Below, piece after piece: positions 22,506 through 32,380 of a DNA stretch of 64,000 nt. The position numbers were made by a program, and so were the translations under genes. This DNA is from Sepiola atlantica (Eukaryota > Mollusca > Cephalopoda > Sepiida > Sepiolidae). Where the stretch lies: the NCBI GenBank assembly GCA_963556195.1, contig OY744516.1, forward strand, positions 29,901,183 through 29,965,182. Reading direction: 5' to 3'. The notes under the pieces were generated by a model. It ran no database searches and was not told the DNA's origin. It worked only from the letters and a program-made list of their open reading frames with translations. Numbering within the stretch: position 1 is the first letter of the stretch; each line of letters starts with the position of its first letter.

Positions 22506-25203
22506 ATTATCATCAAACAACTCCACTGCCATCATATAATCGCACATACATTTTGCCACATCTAAAATCCATACATTCCTTATTATCATCAAACAACTCC
22601 ACTGCCATCATATAATCGCACATACATTTTGCCACATCTAAAATCCATACATTCTTTATTATCATCAAACAACTCCACTGCCATCATATAATCGCACATA
22701 CATTTTGCCACATCTAAAATCCATACATTCTTTATTATCATCAAACTCCACTGCCATCATATAATCGCACATACATTTTGCCACATCTAAAATCCATACA
22801 TTCTTGATTATCATCAAACAACTCCACTGCCATCATATAATCGCACATACATTTTGCCACATCTAAAATCCATACATTCTTTATTATCATCAAACAACTC
22901 CACTGCCATCATATAATCGCACATACATTTTGCCACATCTAAAATCCATACATTCTTTATTATCATCAAACAACTCCACTGCCATCATATAATCGCACAT
23001 ACATTTTGCCACATCTAAAATCCATACATTCTTTATTATCATCCAACTCCACTGCCATCATATAATCGCACATACATTTTGCCACATCTAAAATCCATAC
23101 ATTCTTGATTATCATCAAACAACTCCACTGCCATCATATAATCGCACATACATTTTGCCACATCTAAAATCCATACATTCTTTATTATCATCAAACAACT
23201 CCACTGCCATCATATAACCGCACATACATTTTGCCACATCTAAAATCCATACATTCTTTATTATCATCAAACAACTCCACTGCCATCATATAATCGCACA
23301 TACATTTTGCCACATCTAAAATCCATACATTCTTTATTATCATCAAACAACTCCACTGCCATCATATAATCGCACATACATTTTGCCACATCTAAAATCC
23401 ATACATTCTTTATTATCATCAAACAACTCCACTGCCATCATATAATCGCACATACATTTTGCCACATCTAAAATCCATACATTCTTGATTATCATCAAAC
23501 TCCACTGCCATCATATAATCGCACATACATTTTGCCACATCTAAAATCCATACATTCTTGATTATCATCAAACAACTCCACTGCCATCATATAATCGCAC
23601 ATTCATTTTGCCACATCTAAAATCCATACATTCTTTATTATCATCAAACAACTCCACTGCCATCATATAATCGCACATACATTTTGCCACATCTAAAATC
23701 CATACATTCTTTATTATCATCAAACAACTCCACTGCCATCATATAATCGCACATACATTTTGCCACATCTAAAATCCATACATTCTTTATTATCATCAAA
23801 CAACTCCACTGCCATCATATAATCGCACATACATTTTGCCACATCTAAAATCCATACATTCTTGATTATCATCAAACTCCACTGCCATCATATAATCGCA
23901 CATACATTTTGCCACATCTAAAATCCATACATTCTTGATTATCATCAAACAACTCCACTGCCATCATATAATCGCACATACATTTTGCCACATCTAAAAT
24001 CCATACATTCTTTATTATCATCAAACAACTCCACTGCCATCATATAATCGCACATACATTTTGCCACATCTAAAATCCATACATTCTTGATTATCATCAA
24101 ACAACTCCACTGCCATCATATAATCGCACATACATTTTGCCACATCTAAAATCCATACATTCTTTATTATCATCAAACAACTCCACTGCCATCATATAAT
24201 CGCACATACATTTTGCCACATCTAAAATCCATACATTCTTTATTATCAAACAACTCCACTGCCATCATATAATCGCACATACATTTTGCCACATCTAAAA
24301 TCCATACATTCTTTATTATCATCAAACAACTCCACTGCCATCATATAATCGCACATACATTTTGCCACATCTAAAATCCATACATTCTTTATTATCATCA
24401 AACAACTCCACTGCCATCATATAATCGCACATACATTTTGCCACATCTAAAATCCATACATTCTTTATTATCATCAAACAACTCCACTGCCATCATATAA
24501 TCGCACATACATTTTGCCACATCTAAAATCCATACATTCTTGATTATCATCAAACTCCACTGCCATCATATAATCGCACATACATTTTGCCACATCTAAA
24601 ATCCATACATTCTTGATTATCATCAAACAACTCCACTGCCATCATATAATCGCACATACATTTTGCCACATCTAAAATCCATACATTATTTATTATCATC
24701 AAACAACTCCACTGCCATCATATAATCGCACATACATTTTGCCACATCTAAAATCCATACATTCTTGATTATCATCAAACAACTCCACTGCCATCATATA
24801 ATCGCACATACATTTTGCCACATCTAAAATCCATACATTCTTTATTATCATCAAACAACTCCACTGCCATCATATAATCGCACATACATTTTGCCACATC
24901 TAAAATCCATACATTCTTTATTATCATCAAACAACTCCACTGCCATCATATAATCGCACATACATTTTGCCACATCTAAAATCCATACATTCTTTATTAT
25001 CATCAAACAACTCCACTGCCATCATATAATCGCACATACATTTTGCCACATCTAAAATCCATACATTCTTTATTATCATCAAACTCCACTGCCATCATAT
25101 AATCGCACATACATTTTGCCACATCTAAAATCCATACATTCTTGATTATCATCAAACAACTCCACTGCCATCATATAATCGCACATACATTTTGCCACAT
25201 CTA
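22506..25203. repeat. 76-bp satellite array, right block (about 35 copies)
   Basis: Same unit as the left block. Here nearly all units carry atcgc, and many carry ttcttgatt in place of ttctttatt, often paired with the 3-bp shorter unit. The ttcttgatt form does not occur in the left block. Ends within ccacatcta at 25203. Confidence 0.97.
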
Positions 25204-26260
25204 GCTATATATGTCTTTTTGGTGTTAGTTGGGTTAGAGATGATTCAACATTGACGAGTATTTGTGCAATGATCTTTATGCGTTGTAACAGTAGGGTAGT
25301 TTATTAGATTAATGAATGAGCGAATTTGAGACGAGACAGTTGTATTATGTCGAGTCACGTCAAATTATCACTCGTCATCTGATGGCGGACACAGGCGGGT
25401 CGCTATCTCATTCGTCATGCTGTTGTGTCACGTGACTAATAAGTTTATGAATGAAATAACCTATTTATCATGAGATAAATGTTAAGTGTTGAGATTTGGA
25501 CGCAAGTGGAAGAGGGTTAAAAAAGTGGAGTCGGTAACCTAACCTCGGCGATGTGGCAATTCCGTGTGTTGTGAAGAACCAGCCTGGTCTAACCTTATGG
25601 ACGTACATGAGTTGGTCTTTTGGCTAAGAGCAAAGTGTAGTAACTGTTCTGATACAATACTCCATCTTTTTTTCCTCGGTCAGTGAGAGAGACGTACTGC
25701 TAGACAGAGGCGCATTTTATTTCGCAAATCCGCAGTGACTCTTTTTGAGGAGCTCGATTTTACACACATTAAAAACCGACTTTTCGTCTAACCTTGGCTT
25801 CATGGGAAGGCAAAGTACATAAAGACATCAAAATATTGATTGTTTAAAATATGTTACAATTGTTAGATTATTTCGTATGCCGTCTGATTGTCCATTCTAT
25901 TACGGCATTGACCATTATTTATGACTAAACAGATTTAAAAATGACATGTATACGTCACACAATAGCCACGCCCCTTTCATCCATAAGACTGTATAATTTA
26001 ACCATGTGTATGCCATTGTTATTCCCGATACTAAAACGTGATATTACAATTAGAGATTCATATTTTACAAATATACTAGATAATATGAAGTACCATCGTT
26101 CGAAGACATATTTCTAAGTTTATTTCTGTCTGCGTGAGATATTAACTATTTCATGCATACTGTTGTTTTACAACAACAAACAGAAAGTTGTCTTCACCTA
26201 TAAACCACAAATCTCTATGCAATAAATACATTAATCTAGGAATCCTAATCATACAAACTG
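25204..26260. other. no protein gene seen; contains a U2-like fragment
   Basis: Mixed-composition sequence after the satellite. Apart from the U2-like stretch at 25601-25668, I see an accgacttttcgtct block (25772) shared with 30170, and no convincing frame. Confidence 0.5.
25601..25668 (+). pseudogene. U2 snRNA-like 5' fragment
   Basis: GGTCTTTTGGCTAAGAGCAA then GTGTAGTAACTGTTCTGATA closely follows the first 50-60 nt of U2 snRNA (CTTTTGGCTAAGATCAAG, then GTGTAGTATCTGTTCTTATC). It includes the GTAGTA branch-site recognition sequence at 25636-25641. The similarity ends near CAATACT. The Sm site and the 3' stem-loops of U2 are not found downstream, so this is a truncated pseudogene or a snRNA-derived repeat head. 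Confidence 0.75.
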
Positions 26261-26272
26261 CATTACACACTA

Positions 26273-26605
26273 TTGAAAACATCACCAACAATTCAAAATT
26301 CACATACAGCACACCAACAACTAATGCTTCCAAAAGAATGCAACTACATTGGTGAAGCACAACTAAACTTATATAAGAGAAAATACGAGCATAAAAGCGC
26401 TATTAAAATAAACGAGCACCAAAACGTCCTTTTCTGCAACATACATGATTGCAACCACACATTCAATTTCGATCAAGCTACATGCACAAAACATATAGAT
26501 AATAAAAATCTCTGTCGACTCGTTAAATTAGGCATCATTTCCAAATCTAACCACATTATCAAACAACAGAAAAAATTTCTACCACATCACAGCTATTTTA
26601 GTTAA
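26273..26605 (+). pseudogene. Penelope-like element GIY-YIG endonuclease remnant
   Basis: 110-codon frame. Its middle reads CNYIGEAQLNLYKRKYEHKSAI ... NVLFCNIHDCNHTFNFDQA, the pattern of the C-terminal GIY-YIG endonuclease of Penelope-like retroelements: YIG-x-T-x-x-x-L-x-x-R-x-x-EH, then the H-x-x-x-x-NH-F-x-F block. The domain nicks target DNA for insertion. The first GIY half and all RT are missing. The assignment rests on a short motif. Confidence 0.5.
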
Positions 26606-26911
26606 AATAATTTGAGAAAGCAACATTAAGTTAGACAATGGTTGGTTTTTTTTATTGACTCATCTGTTTTTCCAAAATATAAACATAATTTCTGCTTTTT
26701 TACATTACATCCATATTTTCGTTTTTCGCATTTCCCCTTTTCCTTTCCCACCAAGTTATAGACATAAAATATTGTCAGTTGCCTTATCTATTTCCCCTTT
26801 CCTATCTTTCATTCTCCTTTTCTCCCTCGGTATGGGCCCAATTTCACTGATTTTAATTTGATAATATATCCGTTTTTTCGATATCAACTCTTACATTTAA
26901 TGTATTTCTTC

Positions 26912-26912
<1 letters not shown>

Positions 26913-27001
<89 letters not shown>
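26913..27001. repeat. (TA)n followed by (GA)n
   Basis: About 54 bp of TA and 35 bp of GA, uninterrupted. Confidence 0.97.
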
Positions 27002-27005
<4 letters not shown>

Positions 27006-27109
27006 CTCTGTCTTCTTTGTTCTGAAGAGATTCACTCTCTGTGAAGAGTACAACCGAAGCAGGTATGCACATATGTAACAAATAATGTTTGTATAAATAA
27101 CAATGTATA

Positions 27110-27113
<4 letters not shown>

Positions 27114-27174
<61 letters not shown>
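27114..27174. repeat. (TA)n microsatellite
   Basis: About 60 bp of pure TA, directly left of a foldback element. Confidence 0.97.
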
Positions 27175-27180
<6 letters not shown>

Positions 27181-27360
27181 TATAATAAAATGAAATAGTA
27201 AAATAAGGTGTCAATCGGTTTTTTATTATAATTGAAAGTTCAAGCCAAGTATCTTAACGTCCTTAGCTCATGAGTTTTCAAAGATACTTTGCTTGAACTT
27301 TGAATTATAATAAAATTTGATTCGCACCTTATTTTATTATTTCATTTTATATTATAATAT
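27175..27360. mobile_element. foldback/MITE-like element
   Basis: Two arms pair over about 75-80 bp with a few gaps. The left arm has ataataaaatgaaatag, taaaataaggtg and ttcaagccaagtatctt. The right arm has the reverse complements aagatactttgcttgaa, caccttatttta and tatttcatttta. There is no coding content. It sits in (TA)n, so any TA target duplication cannot be told apart from the repeat. Confidence 0.7.
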
Positions 27361-27452
27361 TAATGCTCTATCCAGTACATTGAGCTTCAGTTTTTATCCG
27401 GATGTTTCACTAATTATAAGATATTAGTTGACGCTTTATCTTTTGTTGCATT

Positions 27453-27456
<4 letters not shown>

Positions 27457-27536
<80 letters not shown>
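27457..27536. repeat. (TA)n microsatellite
   Basis: About 80 bp of TA ending at the mariner-like MITE. Confidence 0.97.
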
Positions 27537-27539
<3 letters not shown>

Positions 27540-27918
27540 GGTGGGCCAAAATAAGGGTCCTATCTTTAAATTTGAATAACTTGAATTTGAATAACTTCCA
27601 CAAAATAAAAGTTAAACTCACCAAACTTTATGTGTGTGTAGACTGACCCTTCCGAGATTTTTTGAAATAAACAAAACAAATTTTAGCCGAAAAACACTTC
27701 TTAAAACTTACAAAAACTAAAGTATTGTTTTTTACACTGTTTTGAGTTTTTTAAGCAAAAATAATGTTTTCTAAATGAGGGTACGTTCCTTAGGGCTAAT
27801 ACGGCTCATGTTTGCTTCGGAAGGGGTCCTTTACTTATTCTAAAAAAAATAAAAAAAAATCAATAAATAAAGAAGTTATGAATTTTTAAAAATAGGACCC
27901 TTATTTTTGCCCACCCTG
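27537..27918. mobile_element. mariner-type MITE, 382 bp
   Basis: The ends are CAGGGTGGGCCAAAATAAGG and its inverted counterpart CCTTATTTTTGCCCACCCTG. The match continues inward to ggtcctat-tttaaa. TA lies on both sides (27535-27536 and 27919-27920). No transposase is encoded. Terminal CAGGGTG with TA target is typical of Tc1/mariner elements. The mariner element at 63437 also starts CAGGGTG. Confidence 0.85.
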
Positions 27919-27935
27919 TATATATATATATATAC

Positions 27936-27994
<59 letters not shown>

Positions 27995-28014
27995 AATATA
28001 TATATATACATATA

Positions 28015-28050
<36 letters not shown>

Positions 28051-28083
28051 CATATATATATAAATATATATATATACATATAA

Positions 28084-28141
<58 letters not shown>
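27919..28141. repeat. imperfect (TA)n with TACA/TAAA interruptions
   Basis: Over 220 bp of TA with regularly spaced catata and aata variants. Confidence 0.95.
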
Positions 28142-28145
<4 letters not shown>

Positions 28146-28261
28146 TACACTGATGAAAGTTGTAGGCAACGGCTGAAAAGTTATTCTTTTAGAAATACTT
28201 TTTTTATACACATGTATTTCTATACGTCAACACATAAAAAATAAGAAAATATATAACGTTG

Positions 28262-28282
28262 GGAGGGGAGTACACACACACA

Positions 28283-28356
<74 letters not shown>

Positions 28357-28388
28357 TGTGTGTATGTGTATTTGTGTGTACTCCCGCC
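28262..28388. repeat. (TA)n flanked by inverted GGGAGTACACACAC arms
   Basis: Left ggggagtacacacacaca and right tgtgtgtactcccgccc enclose about 68 bp of TA, giving one long potential cruciform. Confidence 0.8.
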
Positions 28389-28399
28389 CCTTCAAGTGT

Positions 28400-29091
28400 T
28401 TAGGAGGATAGGGGGAATCAAATAGCAAGTCAGAACTACCCTGCCGTCTCAAATGAATTCGGAAAAAAAATCATCTACTCTATTTCCATAATGAGAGGTT
28501 TCTTTCTTTTTCCTTACTTCTTTCTATATTGATTGATACGTTCTTCTTTGTTTTACATTTTTTGTAGAACTTTCCAGTTTGAGAGGTTTTCATTATTTTT
28601 TCTTTTTTTTAACTTCACTGATTGAGACGTTACTTCATATAAATATAAAGTGCGAACATTGGCGAATCATAATTTCTTATGTCATTTTTGACGGAGAATG
28701 TACACTAGTTTGAAATAAAGACTATATTTATTTGAATAAAATCGTATCTTGTCGAGAATAGTTTTATTCGTCACAGAAAGTACGCATTTCTATTGTTCTC
28801 CTCCCACTTTTCTTTCCGCGATATCCTCCCACTCCCTTAAATCTCTAATCGGCATGGCTATGTCAATTCGACCTAAAGACGAAATGATGATTAAGGAAAA
28901 TGCTATATTTCGACATTATTAATTTTTGATAAAAATAAACTTCGTAAATAAAATATTTTAGGCAAACTTTGCAATGTGAGTATAAAAATAAACAACAGAT
29001 TACGATACATTATTATCCGATTGCAAACCTCACAATATGCGAATTAAAAGGATGGCTGACTTTGGTGCAGATAATCACAAACACACACACA
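28400..29091. other. no recognisable gene
   Basis: AT-rich anonymous sequence. No frame, RNA gene or tandem repeat stands out. Confidence 0.55.
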
Positions 29092-29398
29092 CACACACGC
29101 ATATATATTTAATTATTATTTCATGTATACAAGTATAATATTATAAGGTGATATAATATATTGTGCATAGATTTTTAGTATTTACTTCAGTAGTGCTCAA
29201 TACATGAGTAGAGCTTAGTAGTAAAGTATGAAAATATATTTATGACAATTAAGCTACACAGAGGCGTTCGCATTTCATTCCTGTAGGCTTAGCCTGACGA
29301 TTCCCTATGTGAATGAAACGTGGACGGTAAGCCTGACGATTCCTTATGAACATGAAACGCTGACCCTTTCATTGCCATAAATATATTTTACTACTTTA

Positions 29399-29400
<2 letters not shown>
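29092..29400 (+). repeat. palindromic interspersed repeat with two CTGACGATTCC...GAAACG modules, copy 1
   Basis: The ends of the inner part are inverted (agtaaagta-aaaatatattta and taaatatattt-actactttact). Between them lie two tandem modules, each cctgacgattcc ... gaaacg, about 44 bp apart. The outer part (29092-29290) is the reverse complement of 33560-33770. The modules are reminiscent of a hammerhead core but do not satisfy it fully. Confidence 0.6.

Positions 29401-29457
<57 letters not shown>
29401..29457. repeat. (TA)n microsatellite
   Basis: About 56 bp of TA right of the palindromic repeat. Confidence 0.97.
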
Positions 29458-29459
<2 letters not shown>

Positions 29460-29504
29460 TAATAAGAGCATGATATATTAATAAATATCATGCTCTTATT
29501 AATT
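29456..29504. repeat. near-perfect palindrome
   Basis: Arms aattaataagagcatgatat and atatcatgctcttattaatt enclose an 8-bp AT spacer. It could extrude a 20-bp-stem hairpin between two TA tracts. Confidence 0.85.
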
Positions 29505-29574
29505 ATCTAGTTAATTTTACTTTTGCATTAATAATTGAGCACTCTGGTGGGAAACTCTCCCAATTAAGAAATAC

Positions 29575-29577
<3 letters not shown>

Positions 29578-29668
<91 letters not shown>
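29578..29668. repeat. (TA)n microsatellite
   Basis: About 90 bp of TA. A further (TA)n lies at 29801-29847. Confidence 0.97.
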
Positions 29669-29670
<2 letters not shown>

Positions 29671-29789
29671 AAAATGCATTTATTATTATGTTAGATTATA
29701 ATTTCCATAACTATCATCATATACAGGAGTTGGACAAAAAATATATTTGGTTAAAAACGTCTCAGGGAAACGGACGTTGATTAACTCTG

Positions 29790-29849
<60 letters not shown>

Positions 29850-31073
29850 TAACAGGACCCTGCCCCGGCGTTTCTCATTATAGATATAAATTAGATTAAA
29901 AAATATAAGTATTAGAGTATTAATTAATTGGTCAAAAAGTAGTTGAAAACAACCCTGTAATTTAGGTGATTAAAGTAGGATTTATCGATGTTTTGAATCA
30001 AACAAAACAGATTTCTTTATGTTTTGGGTGACTACGATTGTAAGCAGCGGTTTATTTGAAAAAATAAAAATATGATCCAAGGATATGTGTGAAAGAAACA
30101 TATTTCTAGATTGAGGCAATTTTATTCTCAATTCGTATTACCCATTTTGGTGAGAGATTGAGTTTACAAATATTGAAAATCGACTTTTCGTCTTAGTCTG
30201 GCCTTGATTTAAATATATGGCGATTGATTTAAGGAATTTTTTTGGTTATTTTGTTTTCGATTTAATCTTCACTTTTACCATTGACTATGTTGTTGCTATT
30301 TCATTGCCTTTCCACGAGGATAGAGTCATACAATGGTGATGTTTAATGTGTTGAAAATCCATCTTCTGAAAGAAAATTGCCGCAATCTAAAAAGATTTCT
30401 TCTAAAATTGACAAATAGTTAGAGGGAAAGTAATAAAAAAATTGGAACAGTCTAGAAAGTAGGATTTTTTAATATCAGTAGCAGTTTTAGCACCGTAGAC
30501 AGTATGTAAAAAACGTTATAAAATATATTTTAATAATGTTCGGTATGAATTAATATCGAATAATGTTCGATTAATATGAAAATGTAGATGACAATAATGA
30601 TTTTAAATGTTACGCTGGTCTGTGTTCGAAATTGATTTCGAAGCCTTTTAACTGTCGTGAATTAAACAAAGGAACGTTATTCGTAACTGACGTATTATCT
30701 TAATTATAAAAATAAGCTTAAATAAATCGACGAATGCAAATTTAAATCTAATGTGAGCAGAAAATGTACGTATCTGTTTAATGTGTATTGCTTCAAAAGT
30801 ACTGTTGGGTGCTGCGATTATTTAAGTCGGCGAAAGTTTAAAAAAAAATTATTGCAAATAAATAGAGAATGGAAAGTGATAGTGGAACTCTCTCTGCTTA
30901 TAATATTTCTTTTTTGGCTGATGAATATTTATTTTTCCGTCATTTCCGATATGTAGATGTCCCGTTAGCATTCTGAAGAGACTAGGAAGTCGAAATAAAT
31001 TATAAATGCTGACAGTTGCAATGTGTATGTGAATTTTTTATTTCTATATTCTCTCCCCCCCTCTCTCTCTCTC
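29850..31073. other. no gene; old interspersed repeat
   Basis: Part of this (about 30285-30425: cacgaggatagag ... tgtttaatgtg ... aagatttctt) is shared with 34770-34960 and 40425-40590. The atcgacttttcgtct block at 30180 is shared with 25772. No frame of note beyond a 67-codon AT-rich one. Confidence 0.5.
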
Positions 31074-31160
31074 AGCGGTTAGCGACGTTGGACTGTAGGT
31101 TGAAAAAATACTTGTAGTCCAGGGTTTCGAATCGTGTGACCGGTGGTGAATAGTCGTACT

Positions 31161-31212
31161 TCTATGCTGATGAGTCTTGATTGAAAAGAGACGAAACGTA
31201 TACGTCCATAGA
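31161..31212 (+). ncRNA. hammerhead ribozyme, family 1, copy 1
   Basis: Stem I TCTATG/CATAGA (31161-31166 with 31207-31212). Core CTGATGA at 31167-31173. Stem II GTCT/AGAC (31174-31177 with 31189-31192) with an 11-nt loop. GAAA at 31193-31196. A self-complementary stem III CGTATACG follows, then the cleavage dinucleotide TC (31205-31206). All invariant core positions of a type I hammerhead are present. The tiny palindromic stem III is like that of newt and schistosome hammerheads, which work best as dimers. Confidence 0.75.
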
Positions 31213-31496
31213 TAAACAATAACAAATATTTTATATTTGAAGCTCCTCGTTAAAAAGTAGAGCACTGTAAAATGGTAGTAGTAACACAGCGTAGCGTCAC
31301 TTTCTTTATGCATCGTTCCTTCCCTTATAGAAGTTTGAATGCCTGTACGCTTTCGCCGCCGTTATTGTGTTAAAATTATCATTGTTTATAAGCTGTTCAG
31401 AACTGGCCTAGCGGTTAGCGACGTTGGACTGTAGGTTGAAATAATACTTGTAGTCCAGGGTTTCGAATCGTGTGACCGGTGGTGAATAGTCGTACT

Positions 31497-31542
31497 TCTA
31501 TGCTGATGAGTCTTGATTGAAAAGAGACGAAACGTCCATAGA
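31497..31542 (+). ncRNA. hammerhead ribozyme, family 1, copy 2
   Basis: Same fold 330 bp downstream: stem I TCTATG/CATAGA, CTGATGA at 31503-31509, stem II GTCT/AGAC, GAAA at 31529-31532, then CG-TC. Stem III is shortened to ACGT by a 6-bp loss relative to copy 1, so cis activity is less likely than in copy 1. Confidence 0.7.
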
Positions 31543-31555
31543 TAAACAATAACAC

Positions 31556-31560
<5 letters not shown>

Positions 31561-31629
<69 letters not shown>
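31561..31629. repeat. (TA)n microsatellite
   Basis: About 68 bp of TA at the 3' end of the hammerhead repeat. Confidence 0.97.
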
Positions 31630-31632
<3 letters not shown>

Positions 31633-31799
31633 ATGTATAGTAATATGTAGTAATAAGCAGTTATCTATAGTGATAAATAGTAACTGCACATTTAAAATAC
31701 AAGAATAGGTTTAAGGCTCCTAAAATTCATACTCGAATTGTCAGCAAAGACCCGTAGCGTAACGGATAAAGTACTCAGTAAAAATTCAGTTCTAGTGCG

Positions 31800-32056
31800 A
31801 GCGATACTAAGAATTGCGAAGTATTCTACCCGGTCACGACTGACGGAACAAGAGCATGCTATCCCCGTGGATCAAATAAAAGGGCTCCGTTCAAAATTCC
31901 AGCCAGATTCTCAAATTTTGCAGAAAGATTCTCGAGTTCGACTAGATACACATGAAGAAGGTCGGAGAAATCGGCCGAAACGTTGTGAGAATAACACTCA
32001 AGATGAGAACAGTAGTCCGAATAATCCATATTATAAAAATTATCAATCTTCATCAA
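31800..32056 (+). repeat. hammerhead-like repeat, copy 2 (homologous to 7797-8012, inverted)
   Basis: The reverse complement of this stretch aligns with 7797-8012. On the plus strand, TGAAGA at about 31953, a stem ggtcg/cggcc, and GAAAC at about 31978 form most of a hammerhead core; the first core C is A here. The other copy has the C but has lost the last core A, so a consensus of the two would be complete. Such CTGAAGA...GGCCGAAACG strings are typical of hammerheads in Penelope-like elements. Confidence 0.5.
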
Positions 32057-32085
32057 AAAAATTCAGAAACATATATAAAGTATAG

Positions 32086-32136
32086 TTACCCACAGATACG
32101 TGTTTCGTCGTCTTTACGATTCTGCAGCGTGGGTAA
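32086..32136 (-). ncRNA. hammerhead ribozyme, family 2, full-length
   Basis: Minus strand: stem I TTACCCAC/GTGGGTAA (8 bp). Core CTGCAGA sits in the place of CTGANGA, which is damaged. Stem II is (A)TCGT-aaag-ACGA(C). GAAA is at 32106-32103, a near-palindromic stem III CACGTAT follows, then cleavage TC. Stem architecture is intact and the core has substitutions, so probably inactive. Confidence 0.6.
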
Positions 32137-32340
32137 ACCTAGCGAAATTCGAAACTGACGCTCTACGACTGAGCCACGAACCTTCGTTAGTAGTGGGAGA
32201 GGAGTACCGCATATATAAATGTTGTCATTTGTTTATTTATATTTTTGTTTTATTTGCGATACTGATAATTGAACAATTATTTTTACTGAAAATCATTTAC
32301 CTAAATGCTAGGTGGGAATTATTGTTCTTTTCGCTAGTAT

Positions 32341-32378
32341 AGTCATCCACGGACACGTGTTTCGTTCTCTCTATTCCT

Positions 32379-32380
<2 letters not shown>
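32341..32380 (-). ncRNA. hammerhead 3' half, family 2
   Basis: Minus strand: AACGAAACACGTGTC then CGTGGATGACT. It has GAAA, the palindromic stem III CACGTG and cleavage GTC. The 5' half is missing because the (TA)n tract begins upstream. It shows what stem III of the damaged copy at 32086-32136 looked like. Confidence 0.55.

Larger units (their letters stand above)
31074..31565 (+). mobile_element. tandem tRNA-headed repeat with hammerhead ribozymes, family 1 (retrozyme/SINE-like)
   Basis: About 1.5 head-to-tail units of a 330-bp monomer. Each tRNA-like head reads (ggcctagc)ggttagcgacg, with an A-box-like tagcggttagcg and a B-box-like gggtttcgaatcg. Each head is followed within about 100 bp by a hammerhead fold. 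Predicted cleavage sites are at 31206 and 31536. The second unit runs into (TA)n. The organisation resembles Schistosoma SmAlpha and metazoan retrozymes: a Pol III-type promoter plus hammerhead in tandem copies. That family link is inference. Confidence 0.7.

Noticed and set aside
9354..25203. CRISPR-like array
   Set aside because: The repeats are contiguous 76-bp satellite units without unique spacers, in a eukaryotic repeat context.
31403..31475. Functional tRNA gene
   Set aside because: The tRNA-like head lacks proper acceptor pairing and has an extra base in the T loop; it is better read as the Pol III head of the hammerhead repeat.
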